DNA of 64,000 nt, from contig NC_013894.1 in NCBI RefSeq assembly GCF_000025605.1, forward strand, positions 791,529 through 855,528. Direction: 5' to 3'. The translations under genes were made by a program, and so were the position numbers. Positions 18,075 through 26,685 of this stretch are shown piece after piece. The notes below the pieces were generated by a model. That model had not been told where the DNA came from, made no database searches, and saw nothing but the letters and a program-made list of their open reading frames with translations. Each line of letters opens with the position of its first letter. The stretch's first letter is position 1. The DNA comes from Thermocrinis albus DSM 14484 (GTDB lineage Bacteria; Aquificota; Aquificia; Aquificales; Aquificaceae).

Positions 18075-19952
18075 TTATACCACTCTCCTTAGGGCGGAAA
18101 GCACTCCCCTCTTTATACCTTCCGCAGATATACCTACCAGATCTCTCAGGAGGTTCTGGTTTCCATGTTCCACAAAGGTATCGGGAACACCGAGAAGGAC
18201 CACGCGTTTAGTTATACCATGTTGGGCAAAGAACTCAAGAACACCCGATCCAAAACCACCCACCACCGTGTTATCCTCTACGGTGATAAAAAGGTCATAC
18301 TGTCTGGCCAGCTGTAAAAGGAGTGTGTGGTCCATAGGTTTCACAAAGCGTGCGTTTACCACACAAGCCCTTACGCCTTCTTTCCTCAGCTCTTCAGAGG
18401 CCTTAACAGCCTGATAGACGGTATAACCTACCGCCAGTATCACACAGTCCTCTCCTTCCACCAGTATCTCCCAACTACCTATGGGGATGTTTCTGAAACC
18501 TTCAGTGGGTACGCCGTAGGCAGGTCCACGGGGATATCTGACAGCAAAAGGCCCGTTGTACTGGAGACCTGTGTAGAGTAGATCCCTCAGCTCCTGCTCG
18601 TCCTTAGGAGCACACACCACCATGTTGGGAACACATCTCAGATAAGACAGGTCAAACACACCGTGATGGGTGGGTCCGTCATCACCTACAAGACCGGCTC
18701 TGTCTATGGCAAACACTACGTGAAGTTTCTGAAGAGCTATGTCGTGAATCACCTGATCGTAGGCACGTTGTAAGAAGGTGGAGTAATAGCAGGCAACAGG
18801 TTTCATACCCTCCGCTGCAAGTCCTCCCGCAAAGGTACAGGCGTGCTGTTCTGCTATACCCACATCAAAGAACCTTTGGGGAAATCTTTTGGCAAACTCC
18901 ACAAGTCCGGACCCTTCCTTCATGGCGGGCGTTATGACCACCACCTTAGGATCCATCTCTGCCAGCTCTACAATGGCCTTACCGAACACCGATGTCCATG
19001 TAGGAGGAGATGGTTTCTTTACAAACTCACCCGACTCACGCTTGTAGGGAGCAACACCGTGCCACGTGACGGGATCATTTTCGGCAGGATGGTATCCCTT
19101 ACCCTTTTTGGTATACACGTGCAACAGTACAGGACCCTCTATAGCCTTCACGTTCTCCAAAGTTCTTTCTAAGGAGACAAGGTCATGACCGTTAACCGGA
19201 CCTATGTAGTTAAATCCCAGTTCCTCAAAGAGAACACCGGGAGATATAAGACCCTTAAGAAACTCCTCGGTGAGCTTAACTACCCTGAGAGCAGGTGTCC
19301 CTAAATGTTCCAAAAGCTTCTTAATCTTCTGTCTCGTCTCTTGAACAAAACTACCGCTTATGATCCTGCTTAGGTAAGTGGATATGGCGCCCACGTTGGG
19401 GGATATAGACATCTCGTTGTCGTTAAGTATCACTATAAACTTGTTGGGCCTTATATGACCGGCGTTGTTGAGAGCTTCAAAGGCCATACCCGCTGTCATA
19501 GCGCCGTCACCGATGACGGCCACCACATAGCCTTCCTTTTCCATAAGATCCTTGGCCACTCTGAAACCAAGAGCGGCGGATATAGAAGTGGAGCTGTGAC
19601 CAGCACCGAAAGCGTCGTAAGGACTTTCGTCCCTCCTGAGGAAACCCGATATACCGCCGTACTGTCTCAGAGTGGGAAACTGTTCCTTTCTGTCCGTTAA
19701 GATCTTCCAAGGGTAAGCCTGATGACCTATATCCCACACTATAACATCTTTGGGAGGATCAAACACCCTCAGTAAGGCTATGGTAAGTTCCACCACACCT
19801 AAGCCGGGTGCTACGTGCCCTCCGTTCTTTGCGGTGACCTCTATTATGTAGTCCCTTACCTCATCAGCCAGCTGTGCCAGCTGAGAGTAATCCATGTACT
19901 TAAGGTCCAAAGGTCCTCTATAATCCTTGAGTAAACTGTACCTATCCAGCAT
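18075..19952 (-). CDS. dxs: 1-deoxy-D-xylulose-5-phosphate synthase
   Basis: Dxs condenses pyruvate and glyceraldehyde 3-phosphate, the first step of the MEP isoprenoid pathway. The 625-residue transketolase-like enzyme has the thiamine-diphosphate motif GDGAMTAG through ILNDN (near residues 148-178). The pyrimidine-binding domain has GIAEQHA near 365, and a transketolase C-terminal domain follows. Length is normal. It is divergent from the manC-type gene with 33 bp between starts and lies just upstream of rnr. Confidence 0.96.
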   Translation of the reverse strand: MLDRYSLLKDYRGPLDLKYMDYSQLAQLADEVRDYIIEVTAKNGGHVAPGLGVVELTIALLRVFDPPKDVIVWDIGHQAYPWKILTDRKEQFPTLRQYGGISGFLRRDESPYDAFGAGHSSTSISAALGFRVAKDLMEKEGYVVAVIGDGAMTAGMAFEALNNAGHIRPNKFIVILNDNEMSISPNVGAISTYLSRIISGSFVQETRQKIKKLLEHLGTPALRVVKLTEEFLKGLISPGVLFEELGFNYIGPVNGHDLVSLERTLENVKAIEGPVLLHVYTKKGKGYHPAENDPVTWHGVAPYKRESGEFVKKPSPPTWTSVFGKAIVELAEMDPKVVVITPAMKEGSGLVEFAKRFPQRFFDVGIAEQHACTFAGGLAAEGMKPVACYYSTFLQRAYDQVIHDIALQKLHVVFAIDRAGLVGDDGPTHHGVFDLSYLRCVPNMVVCAPKDEQELRDLLYTGLQYNGPFAVRYPRGPAYGVPTEGFRNIPIGSWEILVEGEDCVILAVGYTVYQAVKASEELRKEGVRACVVNARFVKPMDHTLLLQLARQYDLFITVEDNTVVGGFGSGVLEFFAQHGITKRVVLLGVPDTFVEHGNQNLLRDLVGISAEGIKRGVLSALRRVV

Positions 19953-19985
19953 AAGAAAAAAAGATATTCCTTTATAATAAGAAGT

Positions 19986-21362
19986 ATGAAAGTGATAATA
20001 CTGGCGGGTGGGAGTGGCACAAGACTGTGGCCTCTATCAAGAGAGCGCTATCCTAAACAGTTTCTTAAGCTAGATGGAGAAAAATCCCTTCTCAGAAAGA
20101 CTTTTGAGAGGGCCTGTCAACTCACCTATGAGAGGGACATAATGGTGGTGAGCGTGGAAGAATACACCCACCACATTAAGAACGACCTTTACCCTCATGG
20201 AGATTACACCTTAATCCTTGAGCCAAAAAGACGCAACACAGGCCCCGCCATAATTCTGTCTGTCCTTTACGCCTTGGAGCATCTTGATCTGAAGGAGAAA
20301 GAACCTGTGGTGGTTTTTGCTTCAGATCACTACGTGTATCCCGAAGAGAGATTTCTTGAGTTGGTGAGGTTCGGTGTGCGGGTGGCCAGTGAAGGTTACA
20401 CGGTGGCCTTCGGTGTACCACCCAAAGGCCCGGACCCCAACTTTGGTTACATAAAGTACGGCCATGTACTTCTACAGGAGGAAGGTAGGATAGCTTACCG
20501 GATGGATAGGTTTGTGGAGAAACCTTCGCCTGAAATAGCAAAAGCCTTCCTGGAAAGTGGAGAATATCTTTGGAACTCGGGAAACTTTGTCTTCTCTCCA
20601 GAGACCCTTATGGAAAATCTCAGAAGCGTGGATGAGAGTATGTACCAGATCGCCTCGAAGGGATACACAGAATTTTTCAGGCAGTATGACCGTCTTCCTG
20701 AGATAGCCTTCGACTATTTGATAATGGAGAAACTCAAAAAGGGCGCCGTCATACCCTTAGACGTGCTTTGGAGTGATGTAGGATCCTTTGCCGGGCTGTA
20801 CGAGGTACTTCCTAAGGATGATAGAGGAAACGCCACGGTGGGAGACACCCTCACCCTTCATTCAGAAAACTGTCTCCTTTACGGAAAAAGTAGACTCATA
20901 TGCGGTGTGGGAATAAAGGATCTTCTTGTTATAGAAGAGAGGGATGCCATTCTCATCCTCAGAAAGGATATGACCCAAGAGGTGAGGACTCTGGTAAAGA
21001 AACTGAAAGAGGACAGAAGAAGAGAGGCAGAAGTACACCCGGAAACCTATCATCCTTGGGGAAGGGCCCTTCTACTGGACGAAAGCAGTGATTACAGAAT
21101 AAGGAAGTTGTACGTGCATCCCGGTCGGAGCATAGGACCCATCATACACATGCACAGCGCCAGAAGCTTTACCGTTTTGAGGGGAACTGTCCTCTTCAGA
21201 AGCAAGGACACCCAGAACTACATAACGGAAGGTGACAGTGTATACGTAAAGAAGGCTGTTCCTTACCAGATCATTAACGAAGGACACATAATTGCCGAGC
21301 TCATAGAGGTACAGGCAGGTAACTACCTGCGGGATGACGACGTCAGAGAGATAGTTCTGTAA
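19986..21362 (+). CDS. manC: Mannose-1-phosphate guanylyltransferase / mannose-6-phosphate isomerase
   Basis: This 458-residue bifunctional type II enzyme makes GDP-mannose for surface polysaccharides. The nucleotidyltransferase domain starts with GGSGTRLWPLSRERYPKQFL (residues 8-27), and FVEKPSPE near 180 is the sugar-phosphate-binding motif. The C-terminal cupin-like isomerase domain (about 345-455) contains HPWGRA and HSARSFTVLRG. It stands alone on its strand, facing away from dxs. The miniature IS605-type element lies 15 bp after its stop, so that insertion did not damage the coding sequence. Confidence 0.92.
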   Translation: MKVIILAGGSGTRLWPLSRERYPKQFLKLDGEKSLLRKTFERACQLTYERDIMVVSVEEYTHHIKNDLYPHGDYTLILEPKRRNTGPAIILSVLYALEHLDLKEKEPVVVFASDHYVYPEERFLELVRFGVRVASEGYTVAFGVPPKGPDPNFGYIKYGHVLLQEEGRIAYRMDRFVEKPSPEIAKAFLESGEYLWNSGNFVFSPETLMENLRSVDESMYQIASKGYTEFFRQYDRLPEIAFDYLIMEKLKKGAVIPLDVLWSDVGSFAGLYEVLPKDDRGNATVGDTLTLHSENCLLYGKSRLICGVGIKDLLVIEERDAILILRKDMTQEVRTLVKKLKEDRRREAEVHPETYHPWGRALLLDESSDYRIRKLYVHPGRSIGPIIHMHSARSFTVLRGTVLFRSKDTQNYITEGDSVYVKKAVPYQIINEGHIIAELIEVQAGNYLRDDDVREIVL

Positions 21363-21377
21363 AGCTCTAAGTGTTTC

Positions 21378-21704
21378 TCTGTGAACTACCCCGCATCAAA
21401 GATGCGGAGCTTCGTGGTGGGTCTGGACACTTAACGTGTCCCTTACCACCACGGGCGGGTTCACACCGCCCCTACTCCTGCCTATACCACCGTACAGTGG
21501 TATAGCGGAGCTACTTTTAGCTCTTCTACTTCACCTATACCCCACCTTAAAGCCGTTGAACTCTCCTACCCAGGAGAGCGATGGGGTATTAGCTATACAT
21601 TAAACATTAAATTAATTCAGCAATGTTTTTGTGTCAACCCTTTCTGGGCTGGCTGTATCCCCGCATCACAGATACGAGGTTTTAGCCCGCAAGTTTTTCT
21701 ATAG
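21378..21704 (-). mobile_element. Miniature IS605-type element: ends plus omega-RNA-like part, no tnpB
   Basis: This 327 bp segment, in inverted orientation, matches both ends of the element at 4631-6069. The left-end match is 21691-21704 and inward. The right-end and tnpB-3' match spans 21378 to about 21510. The right-end stem-loop keeps its outer arms, while the inner arms changed from GAACGC/GCGTTC to GGACAC/GTGTCC, so pairing is preserved. The central ~150 bp is unrelated to tnpB and AT-rich, with a CTCTCCTacccAGGAGAG hairpin near 21560. It cannot encode a protein. It would be mobilised and possibly used as guide donor in trans. Confidence 0.82.
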
Positions 21705-21753
21705 ACCAATTATTTGCAATTAATTGCGACTAATATTGACAGTGAGGTGAATA

Positions 21754-22413
21754 TTGAGTAATATTAGTACCATGAGGGTTTTGAAGCTGGGATTACTGGT
21801 ATCCTGTGCTTTTTTACCAACTTCCTGCTTTTTAGTGGCGGAGACGGCTCAGAAAAGCATAGATGCTGGGAGACTGACTTTAAAGCAAACCGATATGACC
21901 ACAAAGGGAGCTGTAGGTGGTGCTGTTGCTGGTGCTCTTGTTGGCATTGCGTTGTCTCCAATAGCTAATGCGATGCATCAAGCATCAATAAAAGCCTTAG
22001 CTTTTTACTGTGAGATGGAAAATCCACCTGATAAGAAAGACTACTCAGATTGTATTGGATGGGGCAATGCTCACTGGCAGAGGGCAAAAACATTTGATAA
22101 CACTCTTCACAATGGAAGTTGCCATAACAAGTTTTTAGGATTGTCAAAGGGTTTTATGAAATGCTGGGATGAGGCTTTTGATTATGCAAGGACGATAAAC
22201 AGTGATGTAAAAGAGGCTGTCTATAGGGCTAGATTTGAATATACATATGCGATGTGTATGCCTATGAGGATAGAGAGCATGAACCAAGAGGAACTGTATC
22301 AGAAACATACAGAGTGCAAAAAGAAGGCTGAGAAGGTGGCAACTGAATTTGTCAATGACATAAAACCTAAGATAGAGCAGTATTTAGCCAAGAAGCAGGG
22401 GGAAGTGAAATGA
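21754..22413 (+). CDS. Unrecognised putative lipoprotein
   Basis: I do not recognise this 219-residue protein. It has a lipoprotein-type signal: VLKLGLLVSCAFLPTSC, with a lipobox ending in Cys near residue 25, so it is probably anchored in the cell envelope. A glycine-rich hydrophobic stretch (GAVGGAVAGALVGIAL, about 48-63) follows. The remainder is soluble with eight Cys that could form disulfides. A GAGG site lies six bases before a TTG at 21754; the ATG at 21772 is the alternative and lacks a good site. The gene is in the AT-rich island and overlaps the next gene by 4 bp (ATGA). Confidence 0.65.
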   Translation: MSNISTMRVLKLGLLVSCAFLPTSCFLVAETAQKSIDAGRLTLKQTDMTTKGAVGGAVAGALVGIALSPIANAMHQASIKALAFYCEMENPPDKKDYSDCIGWGNAHWQRAKTFDNTLHNGSCHNKFLGLSKGFMKCWDEAFDYARTINSDVKEAVYRARFEYTYAMCMPMRIESMNQEELYQKHTECKKKAEKVATEFVNDIKPKIEQYLAKKQGEVK

Positions 22414-23006
22414 AACAATTGAAGATAGATGTGAAGAAAAAAAGCGCCTTTAGAAGTGTAATTGCAGTTGTAGTAATGGGGCTTAGTATATCAATAGGGC
22501 TTAGTATGTTTTATGCCGATATAACTCTCAACACTGCTACTATATTAGGATTGGTGGTAGCATTTGTGTGGGCAGTTATCTATGCCGATACAGACCCTTC
22601 TCCCGGTCTATACAAGAACGGAAAGTATCTGGGAAAAATCTACAGAGCCTTTATCAAGGTAGGAGATAACGTAGCATTGGGGAAAAAGCGAGATACAGAA
22701 ACGATAGGTTATCTAAAAATCCTGAAAGATGGGAAAGAGGTTGCAAAACTTTATCTCACTGCCGAAGGTTTCATGGAGCTAAAACCTGACAAAATCTGGG
22801 AAGTCTTTCCAGAGATAAAGGGCAAAGTAGAAAGGTTTGAAAAGCTGTTTAAGGTGGGAGACTACACACTACAATACAACTTCTTCCAAGAAAGTCTTAG
22901 CACAGGCTATGTATACGAAAATGTTATGGAAGATAAATTTAGAAAGAGCGTATTTGACCCTGCCTATAGTGCCCTCATACAAAACATATACCACCGCGAC
23001 GATTAA
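22410..23006 (+). CDS. Unrecognised membrane-anchored protein
   Basis: This 198-residue protein of unknown function has a basic N-terminus (KQLKIDVKKK). Two adjacent transmembrane helices follow (about 15-33 and 40-58), separated by only a few residues. The C-terminal ~135 residues are soluble and should face the cytoplasm by the positive-inside rule. It is translationally coupled to the lipoprotein gene before it, so the two proteins probably work together. It converges with the small genes on the other strand, overlapping by 4 bp. Confidence 0.6.
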   Translation: MKQLKIDVKKKSAFRSVIAVVVMGLSISIGLSMFYADITLNTATILGLVVAFVWAVIYADTDPSPGLYKNGKYLGKIYRAFIKVGDNVALGKKRDTETIGYLKILKDGKEVAKLYLTAEGFMELKPDKIWEVFPEIKGKVERFEKLFKVGDYTLQYNFFQESLSTGYVYENVMEDKFRKSVFDPAYSALIQNIYHRDD

Positions 23007-23284
23007 AGAACCTTCCACACAGCATCTTTGTCCACTACGATCTCTGCAATGGGATATCCCACTATCATCCCACTCTCAAGTTTTGTGTATGTGAATAGCT
23101 TTATGAGAGGTTTTTTGTAAAGCTCTTTCAGAAACTGATAGGGAAGTGTGATCTGTCTGTCATTGAAGATCAAAATCCTGTAGTCCTCTCCAAGAGGTGC
23201 TATTGAAAAAGTTATCTCTCCCTGAGGCATGAAGTCCTCAAAACCTATCTCAAAATGGTCCTCGTGCTCAATGATGATTATCAT
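23003..23284 (-). CDS. Small unrecognised protein
   Basis: This 93-residue protein starts MIIIIEHEDHFEIGFEDF and looks like an alternating strand-rich cytoplasmic fold. There is no signal, membrane segment or catalytic motif I recognise. Its start overlaps the stop of the upstream gene by 4 bp, which indicates a coupled pair. The compositions of the two proteins (acidic, with many Ile/Leu in strands) are alike, so they may be related partners, for example subunits of one complex. The function is not known. Confidence 0.5.
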   Translation of the reverse strand: MIIIIEHEDHFEIGFEDFMPQGEITFSIAPLGEDYRILIFNDRQITLPYQFLKELYKKPLIKLFTYTKLESGMIVGYPIAEIVVDKDAVWKVL

Positions 23285-23580
23285 ATCAGATTAAACACCT
23301 CCTCCTGATTTGCTTGGATACTTACAAGCTCAACACCCCAATTCCCATCACTTATGGTAATGGTCAGCAGTGGTATCTGAAAGAGTATCTTGAAGAAGTT
23401 CCTGTCAAGCTCGATCCCTTCCTCCTCCGTTATCAGCAAAGTCCTACCTGAAAGTGGAAAGATATTCCCATTCTCCTCAAAAAACCTCTTCATCTTCTCT
23501 GCAAGCTCATGAGGATTCTCTGTGATGATGTTCAGGATTACTCTGTCTGATAGGATGATGACTTCACTGCTTTTTACAAT
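23281..23580 (-). CDS. Small unrecognised protein, probably starting at ATT
   Basis: The open frame upstream of the ATG at 23493 continues without a stop to 23590. It contains VIILSDRVILNIITENPHEL and has no ATG, GTG or TTG. AAGGAG lies about 8 bases before an ATT at 23580, which would give a protein of about 99 residues. Starting at 23493 instead gives 70 residues with no ribosome site evident. ATT starts are known in bacteria, for example infC, so I favour the longer form. The gene is coupled to the next one by a 4 bp overlap. Function unknown. Confidence 0.45.
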   Translation of the reverse strand: MVKSSEVIILSDRVILNIITENPHELAEKMKRFFEENGNIFPLSGRTLLITEEEGIELDRNFFKILFQIPLLTITISDGNWGVELVSIQANQEEVFNLI

Positions 23581-23600
23581 TCTTCTTGCTCCTTAAAAGA

Positions 23601-24017
23601 TTAGTTGAGTTGCTTTTCTTTCTCCTTTAAACAATCTAACATAGCCTTAAATACTTCCTTTAAGTTGCTTGAGTTACTATAGGAAGCACCACATTCGGTT
23701 ATTATTATAAGTCCATTACGGTAAGGTTCATATATAGCAAAGTATTTTCCTGCAGAGATATTAGCTATATGTATGATATTTCCTTTTCCTATTTGTAAAT
23801 ATCCCCCTACCATACCATAACGAGGAGGAGACATGTGTTCTTGTATAATTAACCCACCTACTCTTTTACCATCTAAATAAGCCTCACAAGAGTTTTGAAA
23901 AAATAAACCATATTGATTTTCTATAATTTTCAATTCACAATTATTTAATACTAACTCCTGTGCATTTGTAAGTGAAAAGAGTGAAAATACCAAGAATAAC
24001 AAAATAGCAGTTCTCAT
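23601..24017 (-). CDS. Unrecognised secreted protein
   Basis: This 138-residue protein begins with a clear Sec signal peptide, MRTAILLFLVFSLFSLTNAQ, with likely cleavage after NAQ or TNA. The mature part is polar with four Cys and probably lies in the periplasm or outside. AGGAGG precedes the ATG. The upstream coding remnant stops one base before this ATG, so the gene may once have been part of a longer operon. It has a lower GC content than the surrounding genes. Function unknown. Confidence 0.6.
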   Translation of the reverse strand: MRTAILLFLVFSLFSLTNAQELVLNNCELKIIENQYGLFFQNSCEAYLDGKRVGGLIIQEHMSPPRYGMVGGYLQIGKGNIIHIANISAGKYFAIYEPYRNGLIIITECGASYSNSSNLKEVFKAMLDCLKEKEKQLN

Positions 24018-24018
24018 T

Positions 24019-24138
24019 TCACTTCTCCTCCTGCCCAGTTCCTAACTTTTCCTTGATATATGTTCCCACTGCCCAACTGATAGCACCTCCTAAAACTCCT
24101 TTAACTACTGGCGATACAAATCTACCTTCATAGGTAAA
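24019..24138 (-). pseudogene. 3' remnant of a small glycine-rich membrane protein gene
   Basis: An open frame of 39 codons runs from the end of tRNA-Val to a TGA at 24019, reading RFVSPVVKGVLGGAISWAV then a lysine-rich tail. There is no usable start codon or ribosome site. The hydrophobic, glycine-rich helix looks like genuine coding sequence, and the frame ends one base before the start of the secreted-protein gene. The simplest reading is a gene truncated where it meets the tRNA, as happens at integration sites. Confidence 0.4.
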
Positions 24139-24211
24139 TAGGCACGGGCGGACTCGAACCGCCGACCTCCGCCTTGTAAGGGCGGCGCTCTGCCTACTGA
24201 GCTACGCGCCT
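24139..24211 (-). tRNA. tRNA-Val (anticodon TAC)
   Basis: On the minus strand the acceptor arms AGGCGCG/CGTGCCT, D-arm GCTCAGTAGGCAGAGC, anticodon arm CCGCC-CTTACAA-GGCGG and T-arm GGCGG-TTCGAGT-CCGCC are complete. Discriminator A is present and CCA is not encoded. It borders the AT-rich accessory island. I see no second copy of its 3' end in the island that would mark an attachment repeat. Confidence 0.95.
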
Positions 24212-24244
24212 TCTTTGAGAAAATTATACACTAAAATATTACCT

Positions 24245-24577
24245 ATGCGTTTTTATGGTATACCCTCCGAAGACAGAGTTGCGGAAATAGTTGAGATGAT
24301 GAAGGAAGAAACCTGGATTTACGAAGATCTTCAGGAAGGTGTGAGAGAAAGGCTCAGTTTAGAGAAAACTAAGGAAAAACTGATGGAACTTATAAGGACC
24401 GTAAAGGGATGGAAGGAGTCCAACAAGCACATTCCTTCTGCTACCACTTTCTTCTTCGTCCATACACCTTCTGATCCAAAGGCCTTCAAGGTGTACGATC
24501 TTTCATCCTTGGGGTGCTCCAGCTCTCTTTCGCCTGCTCGCTGGTTGATCTATCTGGAAGGCCTGGAGATAAGATAG
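24245..24577 (+). CDS. Unrecognised small acidic-basic helical protein
   Basis: I do not recognise this 110-residue protein. It starts MRFYGIPSEDRVAEIV at 24245 and is rich in charged helices over the first 65 residues (EDLQEGVRERLSLEKTKEKL). A tail follows with PSATTFFFVHTPSDPKAF. The longer reading from 24215 would run into the tRNA promoter side and has no ribosome site, so I did not use it. The 3' end overlaps the convergent transporter gene by 28 bp. It may be an Aquificales-specific protein; its role is unknown. Confidence 0.5.
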   Translation: MRFYGIPSEDRVAEIVEMMKEETWIYEDLQEGVRERLSLEKTKEKLMELIRTVKGWKESNKHIPSATTFFFVHTPSDPKAFKVYDLSSLGCSSSLSPARWLIYLEGLEIR

Positions 24578-25668
24578 AGGAGGAAACCTAGGAGGGGAAA
24601 CACCACCATAAGGAGCGCGGATAACCTGTAATTGTGATCCGTCATCACCAGCAGCCCGGACCATACCCAGAGGCCCACACTGGACGCTATCCTCTCGGTG
24701 AGGGAAAGGAAGGACATTCTCACGGAAGACTCTCCTTTGGGGAAGTTTTCTAACAGTAAAACTCTTGACGACGTCCACAGATGTGCCAGTGACAGCCCAG
24801 CCCACAGACCCACCGCAAGGACATAAGCCCTGCTAGATAAGTACAACAACACCAAGAACAAAAGCCACAGAAAGAAACCAACGGGAAAAACACGCTTAGC
24901 ACCTAAGAGATCCACCAGCTTGCCCCACAAAGGTCCACCCAGTACACCACCCAAAGCAGAGAGACCTATCACCCGATATATCTCCCCCTCTTGCATAGAG
25001 TAGACCTCTCTCAGGTATACACCCATCATGGCCACCAACGTGTTGGCCACTTCCGTAAGGGAGAGTATGGAGACGCACAGAAGTAAAAATTTCTTGTCGG
25101 AGAGAAGATCCCTTATCCTTACGTGAGCACGCTGGCCTGGTTCTGTCAGCAATAGGAGAGAGGGCACACTAAGAAGTAAAAACACCAAAGAAATCTGCCA
25201 AAAGGCGTAAGGTACACGCATGTGAGGAGCTACCAGAATAAGGGCAAAGGCGGATGCCACGTATCCCGAAGCTACACCGAACCCGGAGGCTATGCCCATC
25301 TTTTCAAAACCCACCAGCATGGAGCTGTAAAATACCCAAGCTTGTTGATGGGATATAACCATAAGCATATATAGAGAGAGAGTCAGAACAAGACTGTCCC
25401 AAAACAATCCGAGGAGTACGCCGCATAGGAAAACCATAAAAGTGAAGAGCACAAAGAACCTTTTGCGCAAAGCATACCTGTCAGCCAGTTTACCCAGGTA
25501 GATGGCCAGGAAGAAGGAGATAAAAAAAGAAAGACCGTAAAGGAAAGAGTAAAGGCTCACATCAACTCTTTGGCTGATATAAAGAGGATAAAGGGTGGAG
25601 AAAACAAGAGCGGAGAGGAAAGTTTCACCCGCATCGTAAAGGGCAAAGGCGAGGAGCTTGTGTTTCAA
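24550..25668 (-). CDS. Major facilitator superfamily transporter
   Basis: This 372-residue protein consists of about 11-12 hydrophobic helices. The MFS loop motif between helices 2 and 3 appears as [12 protein letters not shown] (near residue 60), and a second half-repeat appears as [12 protein letters not shown] near 256. The substrate cannot be read from sequence; drug efflux or a small metabolite are both possible. It is divergent from kdsC: its start codon at 25668 lies 19 bp from the kdsC ATG at 25688, so the promoters must lie within each other's coding sequence. Confidence 0.82.
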   Translation of the reverse strand: MKHKLLAFALYDAGETFLSALVFSTLYPLYISQRVDVSLYSFLYGLSFFISFFLAIYLGKLADRYALRKRFFVLFTFMVFLCGVLLGLFWDSLVLTLSLYMLMVISHQQAWVFYSSMLVGFEKMGIASGFGVASGYVASAFALILVAPHMRVPYAFWQISLVFLLLSVPSLLLLTEPGQRAHVRIRDLLSDKKFLLLCVSILSLTEVANTLVAMMGVYLREVYSMQEGEIYRVIGLSALGGVLGGPLWGKLVDLLGAKRVFPVGFFLWLLFLVLLYLSSRAYVLAVGLWAGLSLAHLWTSSRVLLLENFPKGESSVRMSFLSLTERIASSVGLWVWSGLLVMTDHNYRLSALLMVVFPLLGFLLYLISRPSR

Positions 25669-25687
25669 GGTAGTATTATTTTACTTT

Positions 25688-26203
25688 ATGGACCTGCGCC
25701 ACATCCGTATCCTCCTTATGGATGTAGATGGCGTTCTTACCGACGGAAGGCTCTATTACACAGAGAGGGGGGAGGAGATAAAGGTGTTTGATGTGAAAGA
25801 CGGCTTAAGCATAAAGCTGGCACAGAAAGCTGGCATCATAACCGGTGTCATATCGGGAAGAGTGTCCAATGCCTTGAGGAAGCGCCTGGAAGAACTGGGT
25901 ATAGAGGAGATACATCTGGGACAAAAGGATAAGCTGAGAGCTCTTTATGAGATCGTAGAGAAGTACCAAGTCACCCTGCAAGAGGTGGCTTACATAGGTG
26001 ATGACTACGTAGACATCCCGGTGCTGAGAAAGGTAGGTTTTCCTGTAGCTGTGAAAGATGCCCCCCTTTTGGTGAAGAAGTTCGCCCTTTACGAAACCAA
26101 GAGGGAGGGTGGAAGAGGAGCTGTGAGGGAGGTGATAGAGCTCATCCTCTCTCAGAAGGGTGTTTTGGAAGAAGTGCTGAGGGACTACCTTTGTGGAGAA
26201 TAA
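25688..26203 (+). CDS. kdsC: 3-deoxy-D-manno-octulosonate 8-phosphate phosphatase
   Basis: KdsC makes Kdo for the lipopolysaccharide core. The 171-residue HAD-family protein lacks a cap domain, as usual for KdsC. Motif I is [10 protein letters not shown] (near residues 10-19), motif II contains GVISGR near 58, and motif III/IV is [13 protein letters not shown] near 107. I chose the ATG at 25688 because it starts the recognisable domain. It opens a run of plus-strand genes and overlaps lptC by 13 bp, matching the common kdsC-lptC-lptA order. Confidence 0.92.
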   Translation: MDLRHIRILLMDVDGVLTDGRLYYTERGEEIKVFDVKDGLSIKLAQKAGIITGVISGRVSNALRKRLEELGIEEIHLGQKDKLRALYEIVEKYQVTLQEVAYIGDDYVDIPVLRKVGFPVAVKDAPLLVKKFALYETKREGGRGAVREVIELILSQKGVLEEVLRDYLCGE

Positions 26204-26685
26204 TCCTCACTTCTCTCCTTATGCTGGCAGCCATCATCTGGTCCGAAAGCTACGTAAAGCATCTTATGAAGCATTCTGTAAGTAAATCAGACCCCAGGAG
26301 TGAGCTTACCAAAGTACAGATAAAGGTTTTTGGAGACAACGGCCTTGAGTGGACTGTGGAGGGACATACGCTGAACCTTGAGGGAAGGGTTATAAACATA
26401 CTGGATGCTCGTATGTACACTCAGAAAGAAGAGATAACAGCAGAAAAGGTCACTCTTGATAGAGAAACAGGTCAGGGTAAGGCAGAAGGTAGATTGGTGG
26501 TAAAGGTAGAAGACTTTGTCATAGAAGGATCCGAGGCTGTCTTTGATCTAAGAAAGGGTACGGTGCAGACAGAGAAGAAGGTTCTTATAACGGAGAAGGA
26601 TCGTAGGGTGGAAGGAGAAGGATGCTACGTGCAGCTAAGACCCCTGAGGGTTATAATTAAGAAGCCTAAGGTGTTCGGTCAATGA
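26191..26685 (+). CDS. lptC: LPS export protein LptC
   Basis: LptC is the inner-membrane-anchored periplasmic link between the LptBFG transporter and LptA. The 164-residue protein has one N-terminal transmembrane helix (about 3-18). A beta-jellyroll-like region rich in alternating strands follows ([17 protein letters not shown], then [19 protein letters not shown]). Sequence conservation of LptC is low, so the call leans on length, topology and position between kdsC and lptA. It overlaps lptA by 4 bp. Confidence 0.8.
   Translation: MWRIILTSLLMLAAIIWSESYVKHLMKHSVSKSDPRSELTKVQIKVFGDNGLEWTVEGHTLNLEGRVINILDARMYTQKEEITAEKVTLDRETGQGKAEGRLVVKVEDFVIEGSEAVFDLRKGTVQTEKKVLITEKDRRVEGEGCYVQLRPLRVIIKKPKVFGQ

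Noticed and set aside
24139..24211. Attachment-site direct repeat for tRNA-Val within the island
   Set aside because: I could not find a copy of the tRNA 3' end between 21.4 and 24.1 kb.
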